From assembly GCF_000807675.2 (NCBI RefSeq), contig NZ_CP019962.1:2356001-2420000 (forward strand): 64,000 nucleotides of DNA, in the 5' to 3' direction. Positions 1 through 7,384 of this stretch are shown here, piece by piece. How positions within the stretch are numbered: position 1 is the first letter of the stretch; each line of letters opens with the position of its first letter. The DNA is from Eubacterium limosum. GTDB taxonomy: Bacteria > Bacillota > Clostridia > Eubacteriales > Eubacteriaceae. The notes under the pieces are model-generated. The model searched no databases, had not been told where the DNA came from, and saw only the letters and a list, made by a program, of their open reading frames with translations. The translations under genes and the position numbers were made by a program.

Positions 1-617
1 TTGGTCTGCCCGGCTTTCACCTTGAGATTGAAAAGACAAAAAAGCGGGGGATCACCGGCACCAGCTGCCAGGTAGCCGCCGACCGGGAGGAGCACTGCCA
101 TCGCCATTTTGCAGAGATTCAGGAGATGATTGAAAGCAGCAGCCTGGACGCGCCGGTCAAGGCCACAGCCCTGTCCATGTTTGGCCGGGTGGCAAAGGCC
201 GAGGGAAAGGTACACGGCGTACCGCCCGAAAAGGTCCATTTCCATGAGGTGGGGGCAGTGGATTCCATTGTGGACATTGTGGGCGCGGCCATCTGCGCCC
301 ACGCGGTGGCAGCGGATAAAATCCTGGCCTCTGCGGTGAACACAGGCCAGGGCTTTGTGGAATGCGCCCACGGCGTCCTGCCAGTGCCGGCGCCGGCCAC
401 CGCCGAGATTCTGGCGGGAACAGACTTTAAGGTTTACGCCCGATGTGCCGGGGGCGAGGCCGTAACACCGACCGGCGCGGCCATTCTGGCAGAGCTGGCC
501 AGCCCCGCAGATGGTTTTCCCGCCATGCGTATCCACCGGGTGGGCTATGGCTTTGGCGAGCGTGAGTTTGAAGTGCTTAACGCCCTGCGCGTCTTTATCG
601 GTGAGGACGACGCTTGA
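1..617 (+). CDS. larC: LarC1-type nickel pincer cofactor biosynthesis protein, 5' truncated
   Basis: The frame is open from base 3 to the TGA at 615-617, so the start lies upstream of the window. The visible residues include HFHEVGAVDSIVDIVG and a closing GYGFGEREFEVLN segment, which are hallmarks of the LarC (DUF111) N-terminal half. LarC inserts nickel into the pyridinium dithiocarboxylate cofactor of lactate racemase-type enzymes. The protein stops at the point where LarC1 ends in Lactobacillus, where a frameshift gives the C-terminal LarC2 half. Here a terminator follows 36 bases later and no LarC2 half is seen. Family assignment is firm; its substrate enzyme is outside the window. Confidence 0.85.
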   Translation, partial: GLPGFHLEIEKTKKRGITGTSCQVAADREEHCHRHFAEIQEMIESSSLDAPVKATALSMFGRVAKAEGKVHGVPPEKVHFHEVGAVDSIVDIVGAAICAHAVAADKILASAVNTGQGFVECAHGVLPVPAPATAEILAGTDFKVYARCAGGEAVTPTGAAILAELASPADGFPAMRIHRVGYGFGEREFEVLNALRVFIGEDDA

Positions 618-651
618 TCGCTTCGCGTCTGAACCGTCCAGTAACGATCTT

Positions 652-684
652 CAAAAACCTGACAGACATTGTCAGGTTTTTTTG
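652..684 (+). terminator. Intrinsic terminator after larC1 (copy 1 of a 33-bp repeat)
   Basis: A 12-bp stem (653-664 with 670-681) has the loop GACAT and ends in seven T. The 33 bases 652-684 recur identically at 1841-1873. Confidence 0.85.
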
Positions 685-936
685 ACATGTGGGTGAGCTG
701 CTCTCAGTATTGTGGAATATCAGGCATAGCAGGCCGAGACGGCAGCCCCGGCAGACCGCGGGCCTCTGTGGAAAGTAAAAGAATCTTTCGCTTAAAGGCA
801 GGGCACAATGCCCTGTCGTGCCGCCAGAATGGAACCAATGGTGCAGTCACTGCAGAGTGCGAAGACTCAAAGGCTAAGTCTCCGTTGCAGAATTAAGAAA
901 ATCCTGTTATACTAAAGAAAAAGAGGGGGGAACCGC
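685..936. other. Intergenic region before the Rpn gene
   Basis: No convincing gene is seen. Reading frames here lack a ribosome binding site and family features. Only the promoter at 885-913 and the ribosome binding site GAGGGGGG before 937 are recognisable. Confidence 0.5.
885..913 (+). promoter_or_regulatory. Promoter of the Rpn-family gene
   Basis: TTGCAG (885-890) and TATACT (908-913) are separated by exactly 17 bp, and the gene starts 24 bp further on. Confidence 0.75.
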
Positions 937-1755
937 ATGGAAGAGGAATACAGCGCGCTGCCGATCACCAATGATTTTATGTTCACAAGGGTTATGCAGG
1001 ATCCGGAGATATGCAAGGGATTTTTGCAGGAGGTGTTGCCCGACATCCGTATCCGGGATCTGCACTATCTGGAGCCCCAGAAAACACTGGAGGGCAATGT
1101 GGACGCTCACGGCGTGCGCCTGGACGTGTATGTGGAGGACAATGACAAAGTCTACGACATTGAGATGCAGACCGTACCTCAGGGTGATCTTGGCCGCCGG
1201 GCGCGGTACTATCAGGGCCATGTCGATATGGACCTGTTAAAGAAGGGAGAGAAATACGATGAGCTCAGGGACAGCTACATCATCTTTATCTGCACCTTCG
1301 ACCCCTTCGGATTTGAAGAGTATGTCTACACCTTCGAGAACCAGTGTGACGAAGTCAAAGACCTGAAGCTTGAGGACGGCACCTGGAAGCTGTTCCTGAA
1401 CACCAAAGGCAGAAAGGGCCGAAACCGTCCAAACCTGAAGATTGTACTGGACTATTTTGACAACAAGCCCGTAAAGGAACCCACCGAGCTGGTAAAAAAA
1501 ATGGAAACCGCGGTAGAAATAGCGAATAAAGACAAGGGATGGAGGCGAGAAGTCATGAATTTGGAAATGAAACTATACGACCGGGAGAGAATTGGTATGC
1601 AAAAAGGCATACAAAAAGGCATGCAAAAAGGCGAGAAAAAAAAGGCCCGGGAAGTGGCTGTAAATCTGCTGAAACAAAACCTGCCGGTCAACCTTATCGC
1701 CAATGCCACTGGCTTGAGCGAAACGGAAATCGAAGAGCTGAAGCAAGAACTTTAA
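937..1755 (+). CDS. Rpn family PD-(D/E)XK nuclease / transposase-like protein
   Basis: The 272-aa protein starts with the typical LPITNDFMFTRVM segment of PDDEXK_2 (Rpn) proteins. The nuclease core follows, with LDVYVEDN and YDIEMQ around residues 67-82, matching the D-(E/Q)xQ catalytic pattern. A basic repeat of GMQKG/GIQKG units lies near residues 220-235, and a short helical tail follows. Rpn proteins promote RecA-independent recombination, and several act in phage defence. The gene has its own promoter and is bounded on both sides by the same 33-bp terminator sequence. No terminal inverted repeats of an insertion sequence were found, so mobility is only suspected. Confidence 0.85.
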   Translation: MEEEYSALPITNDFMFTRVMQDPEICKGFLQEVLPDIRIRDLHYLEPQKTLEGNVDAHGVRLDVYVEDNDKVYDIEMQTVPQGDLGRRARYYQGHVDMDLLKKGEKYDELRDSYIIFICTFDPFGFEEYVYTFENQCDEVKDLKLEDGTWKLFLNTKGRKGRNRPNLKIVLDYFDNKPVKEPTELVKKMETAVEIANKDKGWRREVMNLEMKLYDRERIGMQKGIQKGMQKGEKKKAREVAVNLLKQNLPVNLIANATGLSETEIEELKQEL

Positions 1756-1840
1756 GGGCTCTTTCTGAGAGCATTGCGCATAATTGTGCCGTGCTCTCGG
1801 GTTTGCCCTGCGGCTTATGGAGTAAACTATGCCGGTATGC

Positions 1841-1873
1841 CAAAAACCTGACAGACATTGTCAGGTTTTTTTG
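1841..1873 (+). terminator. Intrinsic terminator after the Rpn gene (copy 2 of a 33-bp repeat)
   Basis: This is identical to 652-684. The T-run is followed directly by GGTATAAT (1873-1880), which reads as a TGn-extended -10 element for the next gene, so terminator and promoter abut. Confidence 0.8.
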
Positions 1874-1918
1874 GTATAATGGTACAAAGAGCCAAAAGGC
1901 AACAGAGGGAGGAAATCA

Positions 1919-2668
1919 ATGAGTGAAGCGTATATTAATCTGACAGCCGAAAACCTGGACAGCCAGCATGTGTGCTGTGCCATAGCCGACAAAAAGCACC
2001 AGTGCGGTGTGGCAGCGAAAAAGAAATGGCTGCGGGAGCGGCTGGCCGAGGGGCATGTTTTCAGGAAGCTGGACGACCGGGGGAAGGTCTTTATCGAGTA
2101 CGCGCCCCTCGAGACTGCCTGGACGCCGGTGCTGGGGGACAACTACCTGTATATTTACTGCCTGTGGGTGGCCGGGTCTTTTAAGGGAAAGGGCCACGCC
2201 GCCGCGCTGCTGGGCTACTGCATTGAGGACGCAAAAGCGCGTGGGAAATCCGGCGTGTGCGTGCTGAGCGCCAGAAAGAAAAAGCCCTTTATGGCAGATA
2301 AGAAGTTTTTTATGAAATATGGCTTTGAGACTGTTGACACCACGGACGATGGCTATGAGCTTCTGGCCCTGTCCTTTGATGGGAGCCTGCCCCGCTTTGC
2401 CCAAAATGTCAAAAAACAGGCCATCCCGGGCAAGGAGCTGACCATTTATTATGGCATGCAGTGCCCCTTTATCCCGAACTGCATCGAGCAGGTAAAGAGC
2501 TACTGCGAGGCGAACAGCGTCCCTCTGGAGCTGGTGGCTGTGGACAGCCTGGAGGCCGCAAAGGCACTGCCCTGCGTGTTTAACAACTGGGCCGTTTTTA
2601 AGGATGGCCGGTTTGAGACCGTCCACCTGTTAAACGAGGGCCAGCTGAAAAAGCTGCTGGCCAAATAG
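1919..2668 (+). CDS. GNAT N-acetyltransferase with YoaP-like C-terminal domain
   Basis: The 249-aa protein has a GNAT fold in its N-terminal half. The acetyl-CoA loop is in LWVAGSFKGKGHAAALL (about residues 80-97), followed by the usual FFMKYGFETVDT strand near 140. The C-terminal portion has a CPFIPNC pair of cysteines in a thioredoxin-like setting, as in YoaP-like domains fused to acetyltransferases. The acceptor substrate cannot be told from sequence. GGGAGGAAATCA upstream gives a clear ribosome binding site, and the SRPBCC gene follows 21 bp downstream, so the two are probably co-transcribed. Confidence 0.8.
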   Translation: MSEAYINLTAENLDSQHVCCAIADKKHQCGVAAKKKWLRERLAEGHVFRKLDDRGKVFIEYAPLETAWTPVLGDNYLYIYCLWVAGSFKGKGHAAALLGYCIEDAKARGKSGVCVLSARKKKPFMADKKFFMKYGFETVDTTDDGYELLALSFDGSLPRFAQNVKKQAIPGKELTIYYGMQCPFIPNCIEQVKSYCEANSVPLELVAVDSLEAAKALPCVFNNWAVFKDGRFETVHLLNEGQLKKLLAK

Positions 2669-2689
2669 GCGTTAGGAAAGGAGACAGAG

Positions 2690-3091
2690 ATGGCAAAAGC
2701 AAGGCTGAAAATAAGTTTACCCTGCAGCGTCTCCGCCCTGTGGCGGGTCGTGACCGACAATGAAAACAGTGGCTGGCGCAGCGATCTGAGCCGGATCGAG
2801 GTTCTGGACGAGAGGCGGTTTGTGGAGTACACCGCAAAGGGCTACCTCACCTTTTTTACGATCACAGCCCTGGAGCCCTGTAAGCGTTATGCCTTTGATA
2901 TGGAAAACGGCAATATGAAGGGCCGGTGGGAGGGCTTTTTCAGCGAGGAGGACGGCCAGGCAGTCTTAACCTTTACCGAGGAGGCCGCGCCCAAAAAGTT
3001 TTTCATGCGCGCTTTTATTGGCCCCTACCTGAAAAAGCAGCAGGCCCGGTATGCGGCCGATCTGGAAAAAGAGCTGATGAAAGAAAAATAA
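2690..3091 (+). CDS. SRPBCC family protein
   Basis: The 133-aa protein shows the START/SRPBCC layout. An opening strand (LKISLPCSVSALWRVVTD) is followed by beta strands ending in GRWEGFFSEEDGQAVLTFTEE, and a long C-terminal helix (LKKQQARYAADLEKELMK) closes the cavity. Such proteins bind hydrophobic ligands, but the ligand is not predictable here. It starts with AAAGGAGACAGAG-ATG, 21 bp after the acetyltransferase, and ends at a bidirectional hairpin shared with the convergent regulator gene. Confidence 0.75.
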   Translation: MAKARLKISLPCSVSALWRVVTDNENSGWRSDLSRIEVLDERRFVEYTAKGYLTFFTITALEPCKRYAFDMENGNMKGRWEGFFSEEDGQAVLTFTEEAAPKKFFMRAFIGPYLKKQQARYAADLEKELMKEK

Positions 3092-3142
3092 GCGCAAAAA
3101 ACAGCGTGTGGAAGAACCTGTCCGCGCGCTGTTTTTTTGCGC
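3092..3142. terminator. Bidirectional terminator between convergent genes
   Basis: GCGCAAAAAACAGCG (3092-3106) pairs with CGCTGTTTTTTTGCGC (3127-3142). A/T runs on both arms suit termination from either side. Confidence 0.75.
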
Positions 3143-3151
3143 GTCCGGCTT

Positions 3152-3658
3152 TCAGGAGCGCGGGTCTGTAAACTTATAGCCAATGCCCCAGATGGTCAGG
3201 ATAAACTCTGGCGCGTCGGGGTTGGGCTCAATCTTTTTCCGGAGCTTGCGGATAAAGGCCATGATGTTGCTGTCGGCCATGAGGTAGTCCTCGGCCCACA
3301 CCGCCTGGTAGATCTGCTCCTTGGTAAAGACCTCGCCTTTGTTTTTAGCCAGAAAGTGCAGGATGTCAAACTCCTTGGGGGTCAGGCCGATCTCTTTTCC
3401 GTCGTAGAGTACCCGCCGGCTTTTGGGGTGGATCTCAAGGGCGCCGGCGTAGATGCCGTCGTCCATGAGGCCGGCCAGGCTCTCGCTTTGGCCGGCCAGG
3501 CCCAGCACAAGGGTCGCCGCGTCACCGTCGAGGAGGTCACGCAGGCCCTGGCGCAGCTCCTCGGCGTAGGCAGACTGGACCGGCAGGGTCTCCAGGGCCT
3601 GGTACAAAGACTGGGCAAGGGCGGAATCCATCATGATAAAGCTTGCGTTTTTTTTCAT
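3152..3658 (-). CDS. Winged-helix (OmpR/PhoB type) transcriptional regulator without receiver domain
   Basis: The 168-aa protein has a C-terminal Trans_reg_C domain (about 70-166). It contains LTPKEFDILHFLAKNKGEVF, the recognition-helix region SNIMAFIRKLRKKIE and the wing motif WGIGYKF. The N-terminal 65 residues are too short for a phospho-acceptor domain and lack the usual Asp pattern, so it is not a conventional response regulator. It follows the first mgtA gene by 15 bp on the same strand with ribosome binding site AAAGGAGG. Family members bind direct repeats about one helical turn apart; such repeats (CTTGCG) lie upstream of both magnesium units, which makes this the likely local regulator (inference). 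Confidence 0.85.
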   Translation of the reverse strand: MKKNASFIMMDSALAQSLYQALETLPVQSAYAEELRQGLRDLLDGDAATLVLGLAGQSESLAGLMDDGIYAGALEIHPKSRRVLYDGKEIGLTPKEFDILHFLAKNKGEVFTKEQIYQAVWAEDYLMADSNIMAFIRKLRKKIEPNPDAPEFILTIWGIGYKFTDPRS

Positions 3659-3673
3659 CTGGGTTCCTCCTTT

Positions 3674-6334
3674 CTAGATCAGTTCGCCGTATTTCGCGGT
3701 GTAGAGCCGTTTCAGCACAGTGGTCAGCAGCATGTAGGCCGCCACGACAGCCAGCAGAAAGCCAAAGTAGCGCGGCGGGAGGATGGTCAGCCCCAGCACG
3801 CTGAACAGCGGGGTAAAGGAAAGCCCGGTGAACAGCAGGATACCGGCAACGGTGATGAGCATGACCGGCGCCGAGGGCCGGCTCTGCAGAAACGGGATTT
3901 TTTCGGTGCGCAGCATATGCAGGATGAGCACCTGAGTCCACATGGATTCTAAAAACCACCCAGTCTGGAATACCGCCATGTACTGGAGCTGCAGGGCCGG
4001 GTCGGTGAGCTGGGTATAGAGCAGGCCGCCGGTAAGGGAGGGGCACAGCACAAAGTACAGAAACAGAAAGGTGATCCCGTCGAACAGTGAGCTGATGGGC
4101 CCGAAAAAACCCATGAACCGCCCCAGGGTTTTTCCCGACCAGTCCCTGGGAGAGGCGCAGGCCCCGCTGTCCACGTGGTCCCAGGGGAGCACAATGCACA
4201 GGGTGTCGTAGAGCAGGTTCAGCAGCAGAAGCTGGATGGCCGCCATCGGCAGAAAGGGCAGGAAGGCGCTGGCAAAGACAATGGAGAGTATGTTGCCAAA
4301 ATTTGAGCTGGCGGTGATTTTGATGTATTTGGTCATGTTGGTAAAGGTCTTTCGTCCCGCCAGAATGCCAGCCTCCAGGACGTTCAGATCCTTTTGCAGC
4401 AGGATGACGTCCGCCATGTCCTTTGCCGCGTCCACGGCGGTATCCACCGAGATGCCAACATCGGCCTGGCAGATTGCCGGAATATCGTTCATGCCGTCGC
4501 CCAGAAAGCCCACGGTGTGGCCGTTTTCCTGCAGAGCCTCCACGATCCGCACCTTCTGGCTCGGGCTCAGCTCGGCAAAGACAGCGGTTTTTTCCGCGGC
4601 GCGGCGCAGCTCCAGATCGGACAGGGCGTCCAGCTCTGTGCCGGTGAGCAGGCTGTCTGCGTCGACGCCAATCCGCTGGCAGACCGAGCGGGCGATCTGC
4701 CGGTGGTCGCCGGTCAGGATTTTGGTCTGGACCTGCAGTGCTCTCAGCCCGGCAATGGACTGGGCCGCGGTGCGCTTGGGCGCGTCAAAGAACGCCAGAT
4801 AGCCCATCAGGATCATGTCCCGCTCGTCGTCTGTGGTGACATGGCTCTGGCTGTTCAGGTCTTTCCGGGCTACAGCCACCACCTTCATGCCGTCCTCCAG
4901 CATCTCGGCCACCACCGCGTCCAGGCTGGCTCGGCCGTCCCGGGTAATGGGGCGGACAGCGCCCTGGTACTCCACAAAGGCACAGCGGGAAAAAACCGCC
5001 TCCACATCGCCCTTCATGACCAGGGTATGCCCGCCGCTGCCGGCCAGGAGGATGCTGGCGTACTTCCGGTTATAGTCAAAGGGAATCTCATCCACCTTTT
5101 GGTACTGCCTGGCCAGGGCGGCGCAGGCGTCCCCCTTTCCCGGCATGGTCCGGCATTCCAGAATCGCGGCGTCGATGGGGTTCCTGACGCCGGAGTGGTA
5201 CAGGCTGTTGAGGTAGGCGAAGCGGAGCACCGCCTCGCTTTCATTACCCAGGATATCCATGTAATATTCCAGGAGGATGCCCGCATTGGTCAGGGTACCG
5301 GTTTTATCCATACACAGGATATCCATGCTGCCAAAGCCCTGCATGGCGTTGATGTCCCGGATAATGGTCTGCTTTTTTGACATGGCGACGCTGCCCTTTG
5401 CCAGGCAGGAGGTGATGACCATGGGCAGCATTTCCGGCGTGAGCCCCACAGCCACTGAGAGGGCGAAGAGAAAAGCCTCCACCCAGCTGCCCTTGGTGAC
5501 GCCCGCGGCCACAAAGACAATGGGCACCAGCACAGCCATAAACCGGAACAATACCCAGGCGATGGAGGCGGCGCCCTTTTCAAAGCTGGCCGGGGACAGC
5601 GCGTCCGGCCCTTTAAAGCTGCCGTACAGGGTCTCCCGCCCCACAGCCAGCACTGTGCCCTCGCCCTTTCCGCTGATGACGGTGGTGCCCATAAAGACAA
5701 GGTTTTGATATTGGGAGAAGGCCATCTCCTCCTGACAGCTGTAAACCCGGCTGTCCTTTTCCAGGATGCCGCTCTCGCCGGTGACGGCCGACTGGGAGAC
5801 AAAGAGGTCCTCGGTATGGGTGAGGCGTATATCCGCCGGGACGCGGTCGCCGGCAGCCAGGAAGACATGGTCGCCCACCACCAGCTCCTCGGCGGGGAGG
5901 GCGAGGCGCACACCGTCCCGCTTTACAGCCGCATGGGTGTGGACCAGCCGGTCGAGCCGGTCATAGGCGCGCTTTGAACGCAGCTCCTGGGTCAGGCGCA
6001 CGGTGCCGCTGATGAGGATCATCACAGCGATGATGACCACTGTGCCGGTGTTTCTGGGGGAGCTGCCGCTGTACCAGAGGTCAGTGGCCAGGGCGACCAG
6101 GCCCAGCACAAACAGGATCACCGTAAAGGGGTTGACAAAAGCCCGGCGGAGTCGGGCGCTCATGGCCTCGGCCTTTCCGGTAACCCCGGTGTTGGCTCCG
6201 TATTTTTCCTTCATGGCGCCGACCTGGTCTAGCCGCAGCCCGTTTTTGGTGGTGCCCAGGTCCCGGTACAGGGCGGCGGCATCGGAGTGGGCGTATTTTT
6301 TGATCCGTTCATTTAAGGACGATGTTTTTTTCAA
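3674..6334 (-). CDS. mgtA: Magnesium-translocating P-type ATPase (MgtA family), copy 1
   Basis: The 886-aa protein has the full P-type ATPase layout: actuator motif TGES near residue 183, phosphorylation site DKTGT near 341, hinge GDGMNDIPA near 610 and about ten membrane helices. The hinge flanks ([23 protein letters not shown]) place it in P3B MgtA/MgtB transporters, which import magnesium down its gradient with ATP hydrolysis. It starts at TTG (6332-6334) with an AGAAGG ribosome binding site. Its upstream region has a TACAAT -10 without a good -35 box but with tandem CTTGCG repeats, so activation by a bound protein is likely. The regulator gene follows. Confidence 0.92.
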   Translation of the reverse strand: MKKTSSLNERIKKYAHSDAAALYRDLGTTKNGLRLDQVGAMKEKYGANTGVTGKAEAMSARLRRAFVNPFTVILFVLGLVALATDLWYSGSSPRNTGTVVIIAVMILISGTVRLTQELRSKRAYDRLDRLVHTHAAVKRDGVRLALPAEELVVGDHVFLAAGDRVPADIRLTHTEDLFVSQSAVTGESGILEKDSRVYSCQEEMAFSQYQNLVFMGTTVISGKGEGTVLAVGRETLYGSFKGPDALSPASFEKGAASIAWVLFRFMAVLVPIVFVAAGVTKGSWVEAFLFALSVAVGLTPEMLPMVITSCLAKGSVAMSKKQTIIRDINAMQGFGSMDILCMDKTGTLTNAGILLEYYMDILGNESEAVLRFAYLNSLYHSGVRNPIDAAILECRTMPGKGDACAALARQYQKVDEIPFDYNRKYASILLAGSGGHTLVMKGDVEAVFSRCAFVEYQGAVRPITRDGRASLDAVVAEMLEDGMKVVAVARKDLNSQSHVTTDDERDMILMGYLAFFDAPKRTAAQSIAGLRALQVQTKILTGDHRQIARSVCQRIGVDADSLLTGTELDALSDLELRRAAEKTAVFAELSPSQKVRIVEALQENGHTVGFLGDGMNDIPAICQADVGISVDTAVDAAKDMADVILLQKDLNVLEAGILAGRKTFTNMTKYIKITASSNFGNILSIVFASAFLPFLPMAAIQLLLLNLLYDTLCIVLPWDHVDSGACASPRDWSGKTLGRFMGFFGPISSLFDGITFLFLYFVLCPSLTGGLLYTQLTDPALQLQYMAVFQTGWFLESMWTQVLILHMLRTEKIPFLQSRPSAPVMLITVAGILLFTGLSFTPLFSVLGLTILPPRYFGFLLAVVAAYMLLTTVLKRLYTAKYGELI

Positions 6335-6375
6335 GGGAACACCTTCTTCCTGAAAATTTCATTTTGCTGGTTCCT

Positions 6376-6420
6376 ATTGTAGCACACCTTACATGTAAAA
6401 AATCTTGCGATTTCTTGCGA
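6376..6420 (-). promoter_or_regulatory. mgtA copy 1 promoter with tandem regulator repeats
   Basis: On the minus strand TACAAT (6376-6381) has a poor -35 (GATTTT). CTTGCG occurs at 6404-6409 and 6414-6419 (plus-strand reading), 10 bp apart and touching the -35 position. A TTACATGTAA palindrome lies between them and the -10 box. Confidence 0.55.
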
Positions 6421-6447
6421 TTAAAAAAGCCGGACATAAGCCCGGCT
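6421..6447 (-). terminator. Terminator of the mgtA2-mgtC operon
   Basis: AGCCGG (6428-6433) pairs with CCGGCT (6442-6447). The minus-strand product ends in a T-run. The hairpin overlaps the mgtC stop codon. Confidence 0.75.
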
Positions 6448-7129
6448 ACTGAACCTGCTCCCACTTGGCGGAAACCTTGTCCTCATTTTTCAGGCAGCTC
6501 GTGGTGATCTGCTCAATGACAGGGATGGGGTTCCGGTAAAAGCAGGTGTATTCTGCGATGATCTCGATGCGGCCGCCGGGCAGGTCGTTGCTGTCCAGGC
6601 TCACCAGGTACATTTTCCGGTTCCGCACCGCGTTGATGAGGTAGCTGCGCAGGCGGCCCTCATACCGCTCGTCGCACACAACGGATACAGTGTAGCGGTT
6701 GTCCGTCTCAGAGAAATTGACCAGTGGGTAGATCCGCCTGGCCACCGGGCGGGAGAGGATATTGGCCGCTATGAGGATCAGCGCTGCCACCAGGGCGAAA
6801 AGGATCCTGCCGGTTGCCGAGAAGCAGCCCACCGCCGCAGTGCACCAGAGTGTGGCGGCAGTGTTGAGCCCCTTGACGTTTCCGCCCTCCTTGAAGATGA
6901 CGCCGCTGCATAAAAAACCGACCCCCGAGATAATGTAGCTCTCGATACGGCCGATGTCGGAGTAAAGCTCGATCACCATGGGAAGCTGTAAAAACAGGCA
7001 GGTTCCCAGGCAGATAAGAATATTGGTCCGGATGCCGGCAGGGTGCCCGGTGAACTGGCGCTCCAGTCCAATGATAAAGCCGAGCAGCAGCGCGACGCCA
7101 AGGCGGAATACAAAATCATAGATGTTCAT
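6446..7129 (-). CDS. mgtC: MgtC/SapB family membrane protein
   Basis: The 227-aa protein begins with the conserved FRLGVALLLGFIIGLERQ segment. It carries four predicted membrane helices in the first 125 residues, including IISGVGFLCSGVIFKEGGNV, the MgtC signature. A soluble C-terminal domain of about 90 residues follows, as in the longer MgtC proteins. MgtC proteins act under magnesium limitation and modulate ATP synthase or phosphate uptake in studied bacteria. It is the last gene of the operon headed by the DUF3784 gene, 42 bp after the small membrane gene, and ends in a terminator. Confidence 0.88.
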   Translation of the reverse strand: MNIYDFVFRLGVALLLGFIIGLERQFTGHPAGIRTNILICLGTCLFLQLPMVIELYSDIGRIESYIISGVGFLCSGVIFKEGGNVKGLNTAATLWCTAAVGCFSATGRILFALVAALILIAANILSRPVARRIYPLVNFSETDNRYTVSVVCDERYEGRLRSYLINAVRNRKMYLVSLDSNDLPGGRIEIIAEYTCFYRNPIPVIEQITTSCLKNEDKVSAKWEQVQ

Positions 7130-7171
7130 CGTGACACCCCCTTCGGTTTGTTATTTCAGAAAGCCGCAGGC

Positions 7172-7366
7172 TTATTGCGGCCGGCTGTGGGCGCGGGCCT
7201 GCGCGGCAGACTGCACCGCCTGTTTTTGAGGCTTAAGGCCCCAGAGCACTGCGTTCATTACAACCACAGCCAGCAGGCAGACCAGCATGGCGGCCCAAAA
7301 GCCGAGGTTGACGCCCAGCAGCTCCGTAGTGTTAAAAAGGCTTAACCAAAGCATATTAAAGTTCAT
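7172..7366 (-). CDS. Small single-span membrane protein of the magnesium operon
   Basis: About 64 aa. One hydrophobic helix (GFWAAMLVCLLAVVVMNAVLW) is followed by a basic, Gln/Ala-rich tail. Three ATG codons overlap at 7364-7372; the one at 7366 has the best spacing (7 bases) to AGGAG. It lies 18 bp after the second mgtA gene and before mgtC. I do not recognise a family. Its position recalls small peptides such as MgtR or MgtS that tune magnesium transporters, but there is no sequence evidence for that role. Confidence 0.65.
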   Translation of the reverse strand: MNFNMLWLSLFNTTELLGVNLGFWAAMLVCLLAVVVMNAVLWGLKPQKQAVQSAAQARAHSRPQ

Positions 7367-7384
7367 CATCATACTCCTTTCGTT

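Noticed and set aside
669-896. 75-codon frame before the Rpn gene
   Set aside because: It starts inside a terminator, has no ribosome binding site and ends at an unrelated promoter.
1916-2626. 236-codon minus-strand frame over the acetyltransferase
   Set aside because: Antisense to a clear GNAT protein with a good start site.
3137-3952. Long plus-strand frame opposite the regulator and mgtA1
   Set aside because: It is antisense to conserved coding sequence, has no ribosome binding site and its protein is low-complexity His/Gln-rich, as expected from GC-rich reverse frames.
4394-5380. 328-codon plus-strand frame inside mgtA1
   Set aside because: Reverse-complement shadow of the ATPase; no family features.
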